From: Calamus simplicifolius
Taxonomy: Eukaryota > Streptophyta > Magnoliopsida > Arecales > Arecaceae
DNA: 64,000 bases
Direction: 5' to 3'
NCBI GenBank assembly: GCA_900491605.1
Contig: UESW01004256.1
Coordinates: 691,361 to 755,360, forward strand
Of the stretch, positions 1 through 10,953 are shown piece by piece. Positions within the stretch are counted from its first letter, which is position 1. Every line of letters starts with the position of its first letter. The translations under genes were made by a program, and so were the position numbers. Under the pieces are notes generated by a model. The model was not told where the DNA came from and did not search any database. It was given only the letters and a program-made list of their open reading frames with translations.

Positions 1-496
1 GGTACGGAGGCCTGGGCCATCGTCCTCTCGGCCAAGCAGCTATGGTGCAATAAAATCGACCGGAAGGAAGGCGCGTCGGCCTCGTCTTCCTCCATGGCCT
101 CGGCAGCCATCGGCGTTGGGTCAGATGCCGGCGATGCTTCCATCGGCGCTTCAGCATGCGGAGACTTAGCCCTTGCCCCTTCATTGGATAGGGCGACCTC
201 TGAAATCGGCCCTGCAGCCGAAACGGTTGGCTCCGCCTCAGGAACAACGGGCGGTGGCGGTGGTACTTCTTGGCCCGGAGGAGTCTCGGTCAGGTCAATG
301 GGTGATGGGGGCGGTGCTGGTGAAGGCGAACGAGGCCGTTCCCTTTCCTCCACTTCATTCCTTCCTAAGGCCTCTCCGGCGTCGGCCCTTCGAACAACTT
401 TAATTTTGGCCTTTTTCTCGGAAGGGGCCCCATCCACTTGTGCTTTTCTCTTCTTGGTGACAGCCTTTCTTATTGTTTGGAGCAATGGTGCCATGT

Positions 497-567
497 CTGC
501 AGATCAAAGAACATATAAAAAAAAGAGAAGAGAACCAAGTTAAAAAGGATGATAAGTTACTGCTCAC
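497..567 (-). other. Predicted intron of the antisense ORF
   Basis: On the minus strand the segment begins GTGAGC after ...CCTGGCGGGC. It has a pyrimidine-rich stretch and ends CTGCAG just before ACATGGCACC. Removing it joins LAGLIPGG to MAPLLQTIRK in one frame. This is predicted from consensus sites and frame only. Confidence 0.5.
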
Positions 568-1202
568 GCCCGCCAGGAATAAGGCCTGCTAGCCGAAGAT
601 TCTGTTGAAAGAATTGTGGGGTCCTTGTTAGCCCCGGTGTCGGGGATTCCCCACTCGGTCTTTACTCCCTCAATTTGGGCAAAGAAAAACCTATCTTTCC
701 ATCCCTTAATGGAAGTAGGAAGATGCAACCTAAGGGCTCTGGTGGGCCTAGGAGCGAAGGACCACCACCCCGATTGTTTCCTAAGGGTATAGAAGCAACG
801 GAAAAGGGAAATCCTAGCTTCTATCCCATGGATGTGGCATAACACTAGGAAACCTACAAGGGTCCGAATGGAATTTGGACCAACTATGCCAAAGCCAAGG
901 AATATCTATCTAAAATGTTAAGTATGAATGGGTGAATAGGAATGCGAAGGCCAGCCTTAAAATAATATTCTTAAAGGGCAACCCGACCAGGGTAGGAGGA
1001 GACTACTCTATCATCAGGAAGGGGCCAGTAGAGACGGAGATCAGTAGGGATTTGGTATTGAGCCCTGAGATTGATTATCTCTTGGGCAGACATGATAGAG
1101 GCAGTCCTTTAGAGGACTGCCTCACAAGAGAGGAGGGGCCGGCGATAGCCGGACGACGCTGGACGAAGGCCCGTTCGGCGGCCGGGCGATTTCCGGCAGG
1201 AG

Positions 1203-1292
1203 ATCGCCCGGTGGCTCGCCACTGCTCCGCTGGCACACCTGCCGGAAATCGCCCGGTGGCTCGCCACTGCTCCGCTGGCACACCCTCTGCGG
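1203..1292. repeat. 45-bp tandem duplication inside the antisense ORF
   Basis: The 37-bp core beginning ATCGCCCGGTGGCTCGCC is perfectly repeated at 1203 and 1248, a period of 45 bp. In the minus-strand reading it duplicates a 15-residue unit (VPAEQWRATGRFPAG), so the frame is kept. Confidence 0.85.
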
Positions 1293-1392
1293 AGGTGGAC
1301 CAGCTAGGCACAGGGGAAGACGAGGGTTGAGGAAGATTGGGGGAGTAACCCCCATAATCAGAAATTGAGCACGAAAAAGATGAAGACGCCAT

Positions 1393-1983
1393 GGGAGCAA
1401 AACTGACCTGAAGGATTCGAGGGCGGAGAATCGGAGAATCGGGGATGAAGAACTCAGGAGGTAGAAGATGAATAGGTTTGAGCGAAACCAGAATGTGGAA
1501 GAAGGTGAAAGCAGTGAAGGTGGCTCGGGTCGAGGACGATCCCTTTTTATAGTCTCGTCTTTTCAAATTGTCCCACCTAACTCACCTCGGCCACGCGCTC
1601 GCCTGCCATTGGGGATGGCTGCGGCAACCACTCAGAGCGCAGAGCACGAAGGGCACCGCCAATGACGGGGTGGCGGTGACCTCACCATAATGATACGCCT
1701 GCCTTTTCATAACCCAGCACTCGAGGGAAATCCTCCTCGATCTCAACGACCAAGGTGGGCGAGATGATAGCGTTGCAACGTCCGATGCATCATTAAAGGG
1801 AGAACGACCCTTGATGCATGGTGCCTGAAGATTAGCCACCAGGTGATAAAATGCCCCCTTACGATGGTAGGTGCACGCTCACCCATCTCAGGGGTGGAAG
1901 GGCATCTGATGTAGCTAATCACATAACTAGGCGGTACGGTAACAACCCGCACGATTTTTTGAGCAAAAGTAATAATTTCGGCT
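1393..1983. other. Noncoding part of the outer Tat-type element
   Basis: No supported gene. The segment lies upstream of the antisense ORF and probably holds its promoter and the junction to the element's 3' LTR. I cannot place the LTR start. A purine-rich stretch (AGGGGTGGAAGGG, around 1890) is one possible polypurine tract. Confidence 0.3.
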
Positions 1984-2330
1984 AGTTTCGAATTCGGCTT
2001 CGGCCTTGGATTCGGCTCGGCCTCAGCTTTGGCCTCGGATTCGGCTCGGCCTCAGCTTCGGCCTCGGATTTGGCTCAGCCTCGGCTTTGGCCTAGGATTC
2101 AACCTCAGCCCCGGTCTCAGCCTAGGCTTCAGCTTCAGCTTCGACCTCGGTCTCGAACTCATCATGACCTCAGCTTCAGCCTTGGCCTCGAGCTCCATCT
2201 TAGTTTCGGCTTTGGCCTCAGCTTCGGTTCTGGCTCCGGCCTTATTAGCCTCAGCCTTCGACACCGTTCCAGCCTCACCAACCTCAACTTGAACCTCGAG
2301 TCTTACCCCATGCAAATGATACAAATTCAG
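1984..2330. repeat. Degenerate GGCTTCGGCCTCGGATTC-type low-complexity array
   Basis: Variants of a 6-bp theme (TCGGCT, TCGGCC, TCAGCT) repeat for about 350 bp. The bias leaves long open frames on both strands (Ala/Ser/Leu-rich one way, Lys/Glu/Ala-rich the other), which I do not read as genes. The array belongs to the outer Tat-type element, probably its LTR U3 region. Confidence 0.7.
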
Positions 2331-2808
2331 CCATGAAGCCAACTTCGCATGCTTAACAGATTTAAAACACCAACTGTAACATCCTGAAAACCTTGTAATT
2401 TATTGGAGATATTAATGGCATTTTTCATTTGAAATAAAAGTCAGAGAGTTTCAGTGAAGTATGGGTGTGTTGGCCTTTTGATAAATGTAAAGAGAAGAAA
2501 TTTTAGAGTAAATAAGTATATTTTTGAGTGTTTAATGAGTTTGATTTAAGAAATTGAGAGATTTAAGTTTTAATGGGCTTAAATCACAAGAAAAATCAAG
2601 TTTAGTTTAAATTTTATCCTTAAATGATATTTTAGTAATTAGAGTCGACTCTAATTGGAGTGGAGTCGACTCTGGCATTATTTTAAACTTTCGGCATGCT
2701 TTGGAGTCGACACCTGCAGAGGAGGAGTCGACACCTGCAGAGAAAATAGAAGGTTAGCATTTCTGCTGCAGTACTGGAGTCGACACCTATATTTCTAAAG
2801 CCGACACC

Positions 2809-3765
2809 TAGGGATGGCAATGGCCCGAGGATGGCCCGGAGCGGTCGATACCGTTATCCGTCCCCATTAGAAAAAATATCCCCGTTCCCGCCCTGTTAAG
2901 CCGTTATAGTTAACGGGGCGGGGACGGGGATACCCGGCCAGGCAAACGGATACCCAGTGGGTACCCCTTTGCCCGTTTACATAAAAATAAAATTTAAAAA
3001 ATTAAATTAGTGAGGAATAGAATATAATCGAGAATAATCAAACGATGATATTGATGCATATAAGAGATTCTTTGACTTTTGAAATGGTTTGATTTAGGCC
3101 TATTAATAAATGCATATTAGCTTTAACAAAATAACAAACTAGATAGGAAATGATCTATCACATTCTAATTGCATTTCAAGAAGAATAATCTGCACAAAAA
3201 AAAATTATAACTTGGTAGCAAACAATAAGCAACAATCATAAAAAAAATACATTCAAATTTTAAAATAGAGATATCTTTCTTTAAAAATAAAGGATAGAGA
3301 TGAGCATACCAAAGAAAGATAAAGATGTTGGAGGGCGTCGATGGGGCATCGATTGGCGAAGTAGACGATGGAGCTATCTGGTTTGATGTTCAGATTCTTT
3401 AAAACTTAAAGAAGAGCAGGAGACGGTTGCGTCACTTGCGTGAAAGAAGGAAGAGCAAGAGACGGGGATGGAAATGGGTAAACGGGGATGGCGGATGGGG
3501 CATTTAATATAATATATTTTTTATTTTTAAATAATATAATACAATATAATATATTTAAAATTTAAATATATTATATTAAGGCTAACGGGGATGGGGATGG
3601 GTAAACGGGGATGGGGCATTGAATACCATCCCCGAGCCGTTTACCCATTTAGCTGTTAACAAAAAATTACCGTTACCCGTTAACCCGTTTAAACCGGGGA
3701 TTTTTGACCCGTTAAAAACGGTACCGATCGGGTAAACAGCCAAACGAAAAAAATTGTCATCCCTA
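2809..3765. mobile_element. Nonautonomous hAT-like element
   Basis: Termini are TAGGGATGGCAA and TTGTCATCCCTA (one mismatch as inverted repeats). They are flanked by a perfect 8-bp duplication, CCGACACC, at 2801-2808 and 3766-3773, and 8 bp is the hAT signature length. At 957 bp it has no transposase. Subterminal regions carry many ACGGGGATGGGG-type and ACCCGTTAACC-type repeats, as hAT transposase-binding regions often do. It lies inside the family A solo LTR, within its GTCGAC motif cluster. Confidence 0.85.
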
Positions 3766-4277
3766 CCGACACCTACTTTTTTTGGAGTTGACACCTATAT
3801 TTCTGGAGCCAACACCTATTTTTGCTGGAGCCGACTCTAAGATGATAGATTTTCTGAGTTAAATCTTGAAAATTTTATATTTATTCTGTTTTAAGTCCGA
3901 TTTGAGCATCGTTTGAGCCGTTGGATTTCTAAAATCGAGTTCTTCAAGTAGTGAAGTCTTTTCTTAGAAATGTTACATAAAAGTATCGATTTAAGTAAAA
4001 AATGATAATCTGGGCTATAAATCGATTAAAAAAATGTTATGTCATGGGCAAAATGGGAAAATGCTCCAATGTCAATTGCTAATTGTGTTAAGGGTAATTT
4101 GGGAAAGAAAATCTAATGATAAAATATCATGGTTATAAGTGAGCCACGTGTTTTCCAAAAAGCGTGCATTAAGAGTGTTTGAGGGCAAAATAGGGATTTT
4201 GGCATGCCTTAGCCCTTAAGTTACCCATGACTTGGTCCCCAAGTCATTAGAGAAAAAGGGAAACGTGGGTTCAGCCA

Positions 4278-4375
4278 GAGAAAAGAAAGAAAGAAAGAAA
4301 GAGAGAAAGAAGAGGAGAAAAGAGAGGAAGAGGAAGAGGAAGGAGGAGGAGGAAGAAAGAGGAAGGGAAAGGGAA
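4278..4375 (+). repeat. GAAA/GGA purine-rich tract in the family A LTR
   Basis: Runs of GAAA, GAGA and GGAGGA make a one-sided purine tract. The same tract appears as pyrimidines at 8450-8560 and 16370-16480 in the other two LTR copies, with differing lengths. It yields Lys/Arg/Glu-rich open frames that are not genes. Confidence 0.85.
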
Positions 4376-4669
4376 GCTTGGGGTTTGTGCTTGACTCCAG
4401 GTAAACTATAGCTTCCCTAGATCTTGCATGACTTTAGATTTTCTTAGATTATTATATTTTGAGGTAATAGTAGAAGTAACCTTGAGTAGAGAAAGGGTGC
4501 AAGAAAATAATGAGATATTAGAGGATAGATCATGTATACATGCATGGTTCATGGGAAAACCTTGTGTGGAGGTAATCCTAATAGCTATCGTATCTGTATG
4601 TTGATGTAGGTCAAGAGGATTATTTCAGAGAGCCAGAATACTGGAGTTGAGTACCAGTTGAGGAGTAAG

Positions 4670-5807
4670 TAATAAACGCACAAATAATCATCATAAACAT
4701 ATTAATTAAATGGTCAAATTACCTTTATTATTTAATATTTAATTATTTTATATAATATTTGCAGGTAAATCCCATCAACTTAAAGAGCTCAATTTTAGGA
4801 GTCCAACGATGCAAACGACACTCAAATCGGACTTAAAATGAGCTCGAAATTAAATTTACAATGATTTAGCTGTTTCTACACGCATCTCAAAGCAAAGTCG
4901 GCAATCCAATTGCCGATTTCATCATGTTTTCATCCGAATTTTCCTTCTTTTCTCTCGATTCTTCTCCATCCAAATTTTCCTTCTTTTCTCTCGATTCTTC
5001 TCCTCTTTCGATTCAATCGTTCCCCCCACCAATCAAGCAATAAATTGGATTGAAAAATTCTCAAATTGGAAGTGTAAACTTCATATGGAAGGAATTTTGA
5101 TTTCGTCCACAATATCTCCGGGATTTCTCCGCGCCCGCGTCGTCTCTGCATCCCAGCGTCTGATATGGAAACAGGATCACATCTTCTCCACGTCTGGGCC
5201 GCGTCTGGGCCTCTACAAATAGCAGCAAAGGGTGGGAAGCCAGGAGGGAGTTAGGGAGAGCAATTGGGAGCTCTCAGGCGGCCGTCCGTGGGCGTGGAGG
5301 TTCTTCTTGGAGGATATGCTCGTGGCTGTTCCCAGGAGAGGAGATGTTCAGAAGAGTTTTCCCCAAGAGACATTGTTCCCACATAGACTCTATTCGTCCG
5401 TGGAGGTTCTAGTTGGAGCATGGAGGTTTTTTGGAGAATTTATTGCTTTCTTGTTGCCTTCTTAATGTCAGAAAATAAAACTCTTCAATTTTAGATTTTA
5501 ATATACACTCTTGGATGTTATTGAAATAAAACTTTTATTCATGTTTAATTGTTATTAAATTCTATTTAAGTGGAAATAATTTTTGACTGGTCTATTTTTA
5601 AAAGGGACAGGCTGTGATCTATGGGTACGGGCCGTACTCTTATAAAGATAGATCATATCTTAATTATTTTATACTATTAATTATCTATTTATTTAAATTA
5701 TAAATTTATTTCAAGATAACCACTAAAGTTCCTGTGGATTCGATCCCTTATTCTCATTCTATTAGTAAAATTAAGGTATTTTAATCGTTGCGCTACGACA
5801 CGCATCA
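4670..5807 (+). repeat. Athila 5' LTR
   Basis: 1138 bp, ending ...GCATCA directly before the primer-binding region. It aligns along its length with 24263-25486. It lacks a segment of roughly 110 bp present in the 3' LTR between two copies of TGGAGGTTCTTCTTGGAGGA. Confidence 0.88.
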
Positions 5808-5812
5808 CATTT

Positions 5813-5830
5813 TGGCACCGTTGCCTGGGA
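5813..5830 (+). other. Athila primer-binding site (tRNA-Asp type)
   Basis: TGGCACCGTTGCCTGGGA lies 5 bp after the LTR end. It differs at two positions from TGGCGCCGTTGCCGGGGA, the usual Athila site complementary to the 3' end of plant tRNA-Asp. Confidence 0.8.
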
Positions 5831-6504
5831 CTTAAGTGCGTTATTTTGAAAATATATATATATATATATATAAAAAAATATTATTAGGTTAATTTTTTAT
5901 TAATTTTTTCTTATTTTAAATTTTGAATAGTTATTGTCTCTTTATTATTTTTGTTACCTTAATTGTTAGAATTTTATATTTTCTTTTAACATAAAAAAAA
6001 ATTTATTACTTTCCTTCTTGTCACAAATCCACTTTTAACCTAATTAAATTTTCTTTTAATTAACTTACCTTAAAGAACCTGAAAGAAAACCCTAAGACAC
6101 CTTCCATAAAATATAATTAATTTAAGGAAACAAAAAAATTATATAAAAATAAAAATAAAATATATAAACAAAATAATTATTTTATTTCTATGCTTAGATT
6201 GACTTAGGTAAATTTATTTTATGTAAAACTCAAAATTCTTCCATTGACATCTCATAATTTATTAGGAAATTAGAAACCAAATCACAAAAATCTTTTAGAA
6301 AAAAAAGTATTAGATTAATTTTGTTTGATAATTTCAAGAGTTGAACATCTGCTTGTTGCATAGCATTTTCATAATTAACTTTAATGGCACAAACCCCTAA
6401 TCAAGATAAGGTTGGGATTTCATCACCCTTCCTTGGCCCACAAACCACATCCTTCATTTTGCATTAACCCAAACCTTTAACTCTAAAATTAACTAGACAT
6501 CAGC
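5831..6504 (+). other. Athila leader, left piece
   Basis: AT-rich, noncoding, with a (TA)n run at about 5852-5873. It ends with TCAGC (6500-6504), the target duplication of the inserted family A element, and resumes at 17335. Confidence 0.75.
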
Positions 6505-9421
6505 TGTCAGCTCCCCCTCCTCTCTGGGGCCACCGACAGCACACCTGCACACTTGTGGTAATCGGATAGAGTTTTACTAGTCTTTATGTAGCGCTCCATA
6601 AAGAGCTAGAGAACCCCAACTAATTATCATAAGTGGCAGACACACGAAAACACATCCTGTTAAAAACTTTTCATTTTCATCTCAATTATATACACAAATC
6701 ACTCAATCAACACTAAGCATCAACCTGCTCAGATAATATTTTTCATGACATTCCTCAGGCAATTTACAAGATCACATTCACAATCGACATCAAAATCCTA
6801 AGTGCACACATCCTGCTCATAATTTTCTCCAAAACATAAGTCTCGTATTCATATCCAAAAAGGTCTAAAACATCATTACATCTCACTGTACACATACACA
6901 TATACAAAATACAAATATCAAACCACACTCTCTCAATATACAAGGCTAGCATTTATACACTCTTGCATCCAAGAAAGCTTCACCAGCTAAGGGTTCTGTC
7001 CTGTTTATCTTGTGATCCTGGCAGAAATACTCACTGATCTGAAAGAACATTTAAATCATAGAGGGATGAGACCTAAGTCTCAGTGACTGGATAACCATCT
7101 AACTATGGAGAAATAGAGAACCATAACCTCTTAATTTCAATCGTATGCTGAAACTATTTAGCTTGTACAATCAAAGTACATTTTTAACATGATATCAGAT
7201 AAAATAAAATGTAGCTTATTCTTCAAATAACATCTCAGTACTAAAATACTCTATAATAACTTTTTACTGAAAGATAACTCATTGAGATAAAAATCCATGC
7301 ATTTCAATATAAAAATATGCATTCTTTATCTACAACCCAGACTTCTTTATTAAATTCTCAGACTCCCACCGGAATCTGATTGCCCATTAGCATCTCAAGT
7401 AAACTCTCCCTCTCGGGATAACTACTCGGCCCACTGGCCCTTTTTATATCACAACATATGCTTTTAAATCTCATGATGCTGTGCTGTGTGTGTAATGCCT
7501 CTGAGGTACCACCCTACAGTCGCCCTCCCGTAGGTGTACTCTCATCGGGTGCGTGACTAGCAACAGGATCCCCGCACAAATAGCACCCCTTACCTGTGCG
7601 GTTCACCTGGCAAAGTGCTTTGTTCCTTAACCCTGGAACCTCGGGTTTTCTCCCTGCCCCCACGGGCTATATATAGTAATCAGCTCCACTGAGCTATGAT
7701 TCATGCCCCCACGGGCTGCTCACAACTAGCCCCACTGGTCTGGTTAAGCGTGCACTCACCCCTGATTCTGGGGTTCATCGTACGATTTGTTCGCAAGGAG
7801 GTGCCGGCTCGATAGTAGTGTGCAATGCTCATGCTACAGTACAGTCTAAAGGGTGATCAGCCCCATAGCTGCCTGATGCTCAGTATGATACATACATCAT
7901 TTGTAAAGCTTTATCAAGCAATTATGCCATGTATACATTAAAAATTCCCTCATCGAAACTCATGTTTATGTGTTTATGCTCAAAATTCATGCTCAAAACT
8001 CATTTATCAGATTATCATATACTAGGTTCTCATTTCTCATATTTAAAACATACATAATACTCTGCTAAACATAACATACCATAACTAGGTATTAATCTCA
8101 TTATACTAGCTCAAATTAACTTCTCATTGCTAGATGAGAAACCCACTCACCTTAGTAGGTTACTCCTCGACTGGTACTCAACTCTGGTATTCCGGCTCCC
8201 TAGAATAACCCTCTTGACCTACGTCAACATACAGATACGATAGCTATTAGTATTACCTCCACACGAGGTTTTCCCACGAACCATGCATGCATACATGATC
8301 TATCCTCTAATATCTTATTATTTTCTTCCACCCTTTCTCTACTCAAGATTACTTCTACTATTACCTCAAAATATAATAATCTAAGAAAATCTAAAGTCAT
8401 ACAAGATCTAGGGAAGCTATAGCTTACCTGGAGTCGAGCACAAACCCCAAGCTTCCCTTTCCCTTTCTTCCTCCTTTTTCTTCTTCTTCTTCTTCTTCCT
8501 CTTCCTCTCTTTTCTCTCTTCTTTCTCTCTTTCTTTCTTTCTTTCTTTTCTTTGGCTGAACCCACGTTTCCCTTTTTCTCTAATGACTTGGGACCAAGTC
8601 ATTGGAAACTTAAGGGTTAAGGCATGCCAAATTCCCCTTTTGCCTTCAAACACTCTTAACGCGCGCTTTTTGGAAAACATGTGGCTCACTTATAACCATG
8701 ATATTTTGCCCTTAGATTTTCTTTCCCAAGTTGCCCTTAACACAATTAGCAATTGACATCGGAGCCTTTTCCCATTTTTCCCCTGATATAGCATTTTTTT
8801 AATCGATTTATAGCCCAGATTATCATTTTTTACTTAAATTGATATTTTATGTAACATTTCTAAGAAAAGACTTTGCCAGCTTGAAGAACTCGATTTTAGA
8901 AATCCAACGGTTCAAACGGCATCCAAATCGGACTTGAAACAGATTAAATATAAAATTCTCAAGATTTAACTCAGAAAAACCTGCCGTCTTGGAGTCGACT
9001 CCAACATATTTGGAGTCGGCTCCAGCAGAAATAGGTGTCGCTCCAGAAAAGTAGGGGTCGACTCTAGAAAAGTAGGGGTCGACTCCAGCTCTGCAGGTGT
9101 CGACTCCAAAGCGTGCCGAAAGTTTAAAACCGTGCCAGAGTCGACTCCACTCCGATTAGTGTCGACTCCAACCACTAAAAACATCATTTTAGGATAAAAC
9201 TCAAACTAAACTTGATTTTTCTTATGATTTAAACCCATTAAAACTTAAGTCTCTCAATTTCTTAAATCAAACTCATTAACATTCAGAAATATACTTATTT
9301 ACTCCAAAATTTCTTCTCTTTACATTTATCAAAAGGCCAACACACCCATATTTCACGGAAACTTTCTGACTTTCATTTCAAATGAAAATGCCACAAATTA
9401 CAAGGTTTTCAGGATGTTACA
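6505..9421 (-). repeat. Family A 3' LTR
   Basis: 2917 bp, minus-strand ends TGTAACATCC...GAGCTGACA. It contains the purine tract, the GTCGAC motif cluster (8988-9172), and a TATA-like ACTATATATAGCC (about 7667-7679). Lys/Arg-rich and Glu-Ser-Thr-Pro-rich open frames inside it are by-products of repeats. Confidence 0.93.
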
Positions 9422-9422
9422 A

Positions 9423-9438
9423 TTCTCCCCCTCTTAAG
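9423..9438 (-). other. Polypurine tract of the family A element
   Basis: On the minus strand CTTAAGAGGGGGAGAA lies directly upstream of the 3' LTR start (TGTAACATCC), where plus-strand DNA synthesis is primed. Confidence 0.85.
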
Positions 9439-9456
9439 AAATTTTGTCCTCGAAAT

Positions 9457-10921
9457 TTAGCTAGATATATTTTCAAATAGATGGGGGTACTTCAATCTCA
9501 TCTCATCCTCTCGCTCCCATGTAGCCTCTCTTTTTGATGATTTAACCATTGCACCTTAACTAATGGAATTCTTTTACTATGGAGCTGCTTAATCTCCCTA
9601 CTCAAGATCTTCACTGGTTCTATTGCAAATGATAAATCCCTCTGTAACTCTATAGTCTCAGACTGAATCACATGAGAGGAATCCGGCACATACCTCCTAA
9701 GCATTGATACATGAAATACATTATGAATCTGAGATAACTTGGAGGTAAAGCCAATCTATAAGCTAGTGTCCCAACTCTTTCCAGAATTTCATAGGGTCCA
9801 ATATACCTGGGACTCAACTTGCCTTTCTTTCCAAATCTCATAATACCTCGCCAAGGAGATACCTTCAGAAAGACTCTATCTCCAACTTCAAACTTTACCT
9901 CTCTATGCTTTTTATCTGCATAGCTCTTCTGTCTATCCTGGGCTGCCTTTAATTTAGCTCTTATAATTTTAACTTGATCTGCTGTAAGCTGCACTAACTC
10001 AGGGCCTAACAGCCTTCTCTCTCCCTCCTCATCCCAACACACTGGAGTTCTACATTTTCTCCCATACAAGGCCTCATATGGTGCCATATCAATGCTAGAA
10101 TGGTAGCTGTTATTGTAAGCAAACTCTATTAAAGGTAGATCATCCCAGCTACCAGAAAATTCCATGACACAAGCTCTCAGCATATCCTCCAGTGTCTGGA
10201 TGGTTCTTTCTGACTGACCATCGGTTTGGGGATGAAATTTTGTACTGAACCTCAATTTAGTCCCCAAAGCTTTCTGTAATTCTGCCCAAAATTGAGATGT
10301 GAACCTTGGATCCCTATCTGATACTATCGATACTGGCACACCATGCCTACTCACAATTTCATGCACATATAATTCTGCTAATCTATCCAAGGTAAAGACA
10401 ATCTTAATAGGCAGAAAATGAGCAGACTTAGTCAATCTATCAACTATCACCCATATAGCATCATTGCCCCTTCTGGTCTTTGGGAGTCCTACAACGAAAT
10501 CCATAGTTATATGCTCCCATTTCCACTCTGGCACAAACAGAGGCTGAAGCTTTCCAGCTGGACACTGATGTTCAGCCTTAATCTGCTGACACACCAAACA
10601 CTTAGATACATACTCAGCTATCTCCTTTTTCATACCATTCCACCAGTAATTCTGTTTGATAGTTCTATACATCTTAGTACTACCTGGATGCATTGAATAA
10701 GCTGAGCTATGTGCTTCCCTTAAAATCTGATCTTTCACTGATTCCACAGCTGGCACACAAACTCTGCCCTTGAATAATAACACTCCATCACCTCTAACAG
10801 AAAACTCTAACTGAGACCCACTCTGAATTAAATCTCTAGCTTTAAGCAACTGTAGATCTAGCAACTGAGCTTCTCTTATTTCTTCTAGCATTTGGGGTCT
10901 CACTCTGAAAGTAGCCAACAA
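9457..10921 (-). pseudogene. Integrase with C-terminal chromodomain (family A)
   Basis: The main open stretch (10921-9668) carries the integrase zinc-binding region (H-x-H...CLVCQQIK, about residues 70-115). The DDE core follows: Asp in MDFVVGLP, Asp in IVSDRDPRF, and Glu in TDGQSERTIQTLEDM. Next come the GPY/F-type module (RYIGPYEI, LAYRLALP) and, after a frame break near 9690, the chromodomain (RRYVPD, PVKILSREIK, IPLVKVQW). A second break near 9500 precedes the final residues and a stop at 9459-9457. The enzyme inserts element cDNA, and the chromodomain is thought to steer it to modified histones. At least two frameshifts make this copy defective. It is split from the upstream pol part by a frameshift near 10950. 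Confidence 0.9.
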
Positions 10922-10953
10922 GGCTCCTGATTCTTCTACAGCTAGCTCTGCAT

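Larger units (their letters stand above)
1..1392 (-). pseudogene. Antisense ORF of a Tat-type Ty3 element, Transposase_28-like (decayed, runs off window)
   Basis: Read on the minus strand, the gene starts at 1392-1390 with a Ser-rich N-terminus (MASSSFSCSISDYGG). A conserved region follows at about 1050-600, including WPLPDDRVV, GLRIPIHPFIL, RTLVGFLVLCHIHG and GWKDRFFF. I recognise these as the family called 'putative gypsy type transposon' (Transposase_28). A Lys/Pro/Glu-rich tail (MAPLLQTIRKAVTKKRKAQ, from 494) stays open to the window edge. Damage includes a frame change near 1075, an in-frame stop near 974 and another frame change near 906. A GT-AG intron of 71 bp (567-497, donor GTGAGC, acceptor CTGCAG) keeps the frame into the tail. 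Tat elements are known to carry such ORFs antisense to gag-pol near the 3' LTR, which fits the plus-oriented LTR end at 27591. Its role is unknown. Confidence 0.6.
2375..4669 (+). mobile_element. Tekay-type family A solo LTR, left part
   Basis: It starts TGTAACATCCTGAAAACC, the same start as the two LTRs of the complete family A element read on the minus strand (ending at 9421 and 17329). The 5 bp before it (2370-2374, CCAAC) match the 5 bp after the right part (27183-27187, CCAAC), so it is a solo LTR left by LTR-LTR recombination. It is interrupted by a hAT-like element at 2809-3765 and cut at 4669 by an Athila element. It contains GAGTCGAC motif clusters (2642-2790 and 3783-3838) and a purine-rich tract. 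Confidence 0.9.

Noticed and set aside
94..543. Plus-strand 149-codon open frame
   Set aside because: It is the shadow of the minus-strand antisense ORF tail, whose basic/Pro-rich reading matches the known family.
2029..2342. Open frames on both strands in the TCGGCT array
   Set aside because: Low-complexity periodic DNA keeps several frames open. No domain is present.
8417..8689. Lys/Arg-rich open frames on the minus strand here and at 16136-16507
   Set aside because: They come from the GAAA/GGA purine tract in the family A LTR, which varies in length among copies and lies outside the element's coding region.
8966..9187. Glu-Ser-Thr-Pro repeat proteins in the motif clusters, also at 16874-17095, 54154-54469 and 63007-63319
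   Set aside because: They are translations of the GGAGTCGACTCC repeats. The same repeats lie in noncoding LTR positions of two element families and are open in more than one frame.
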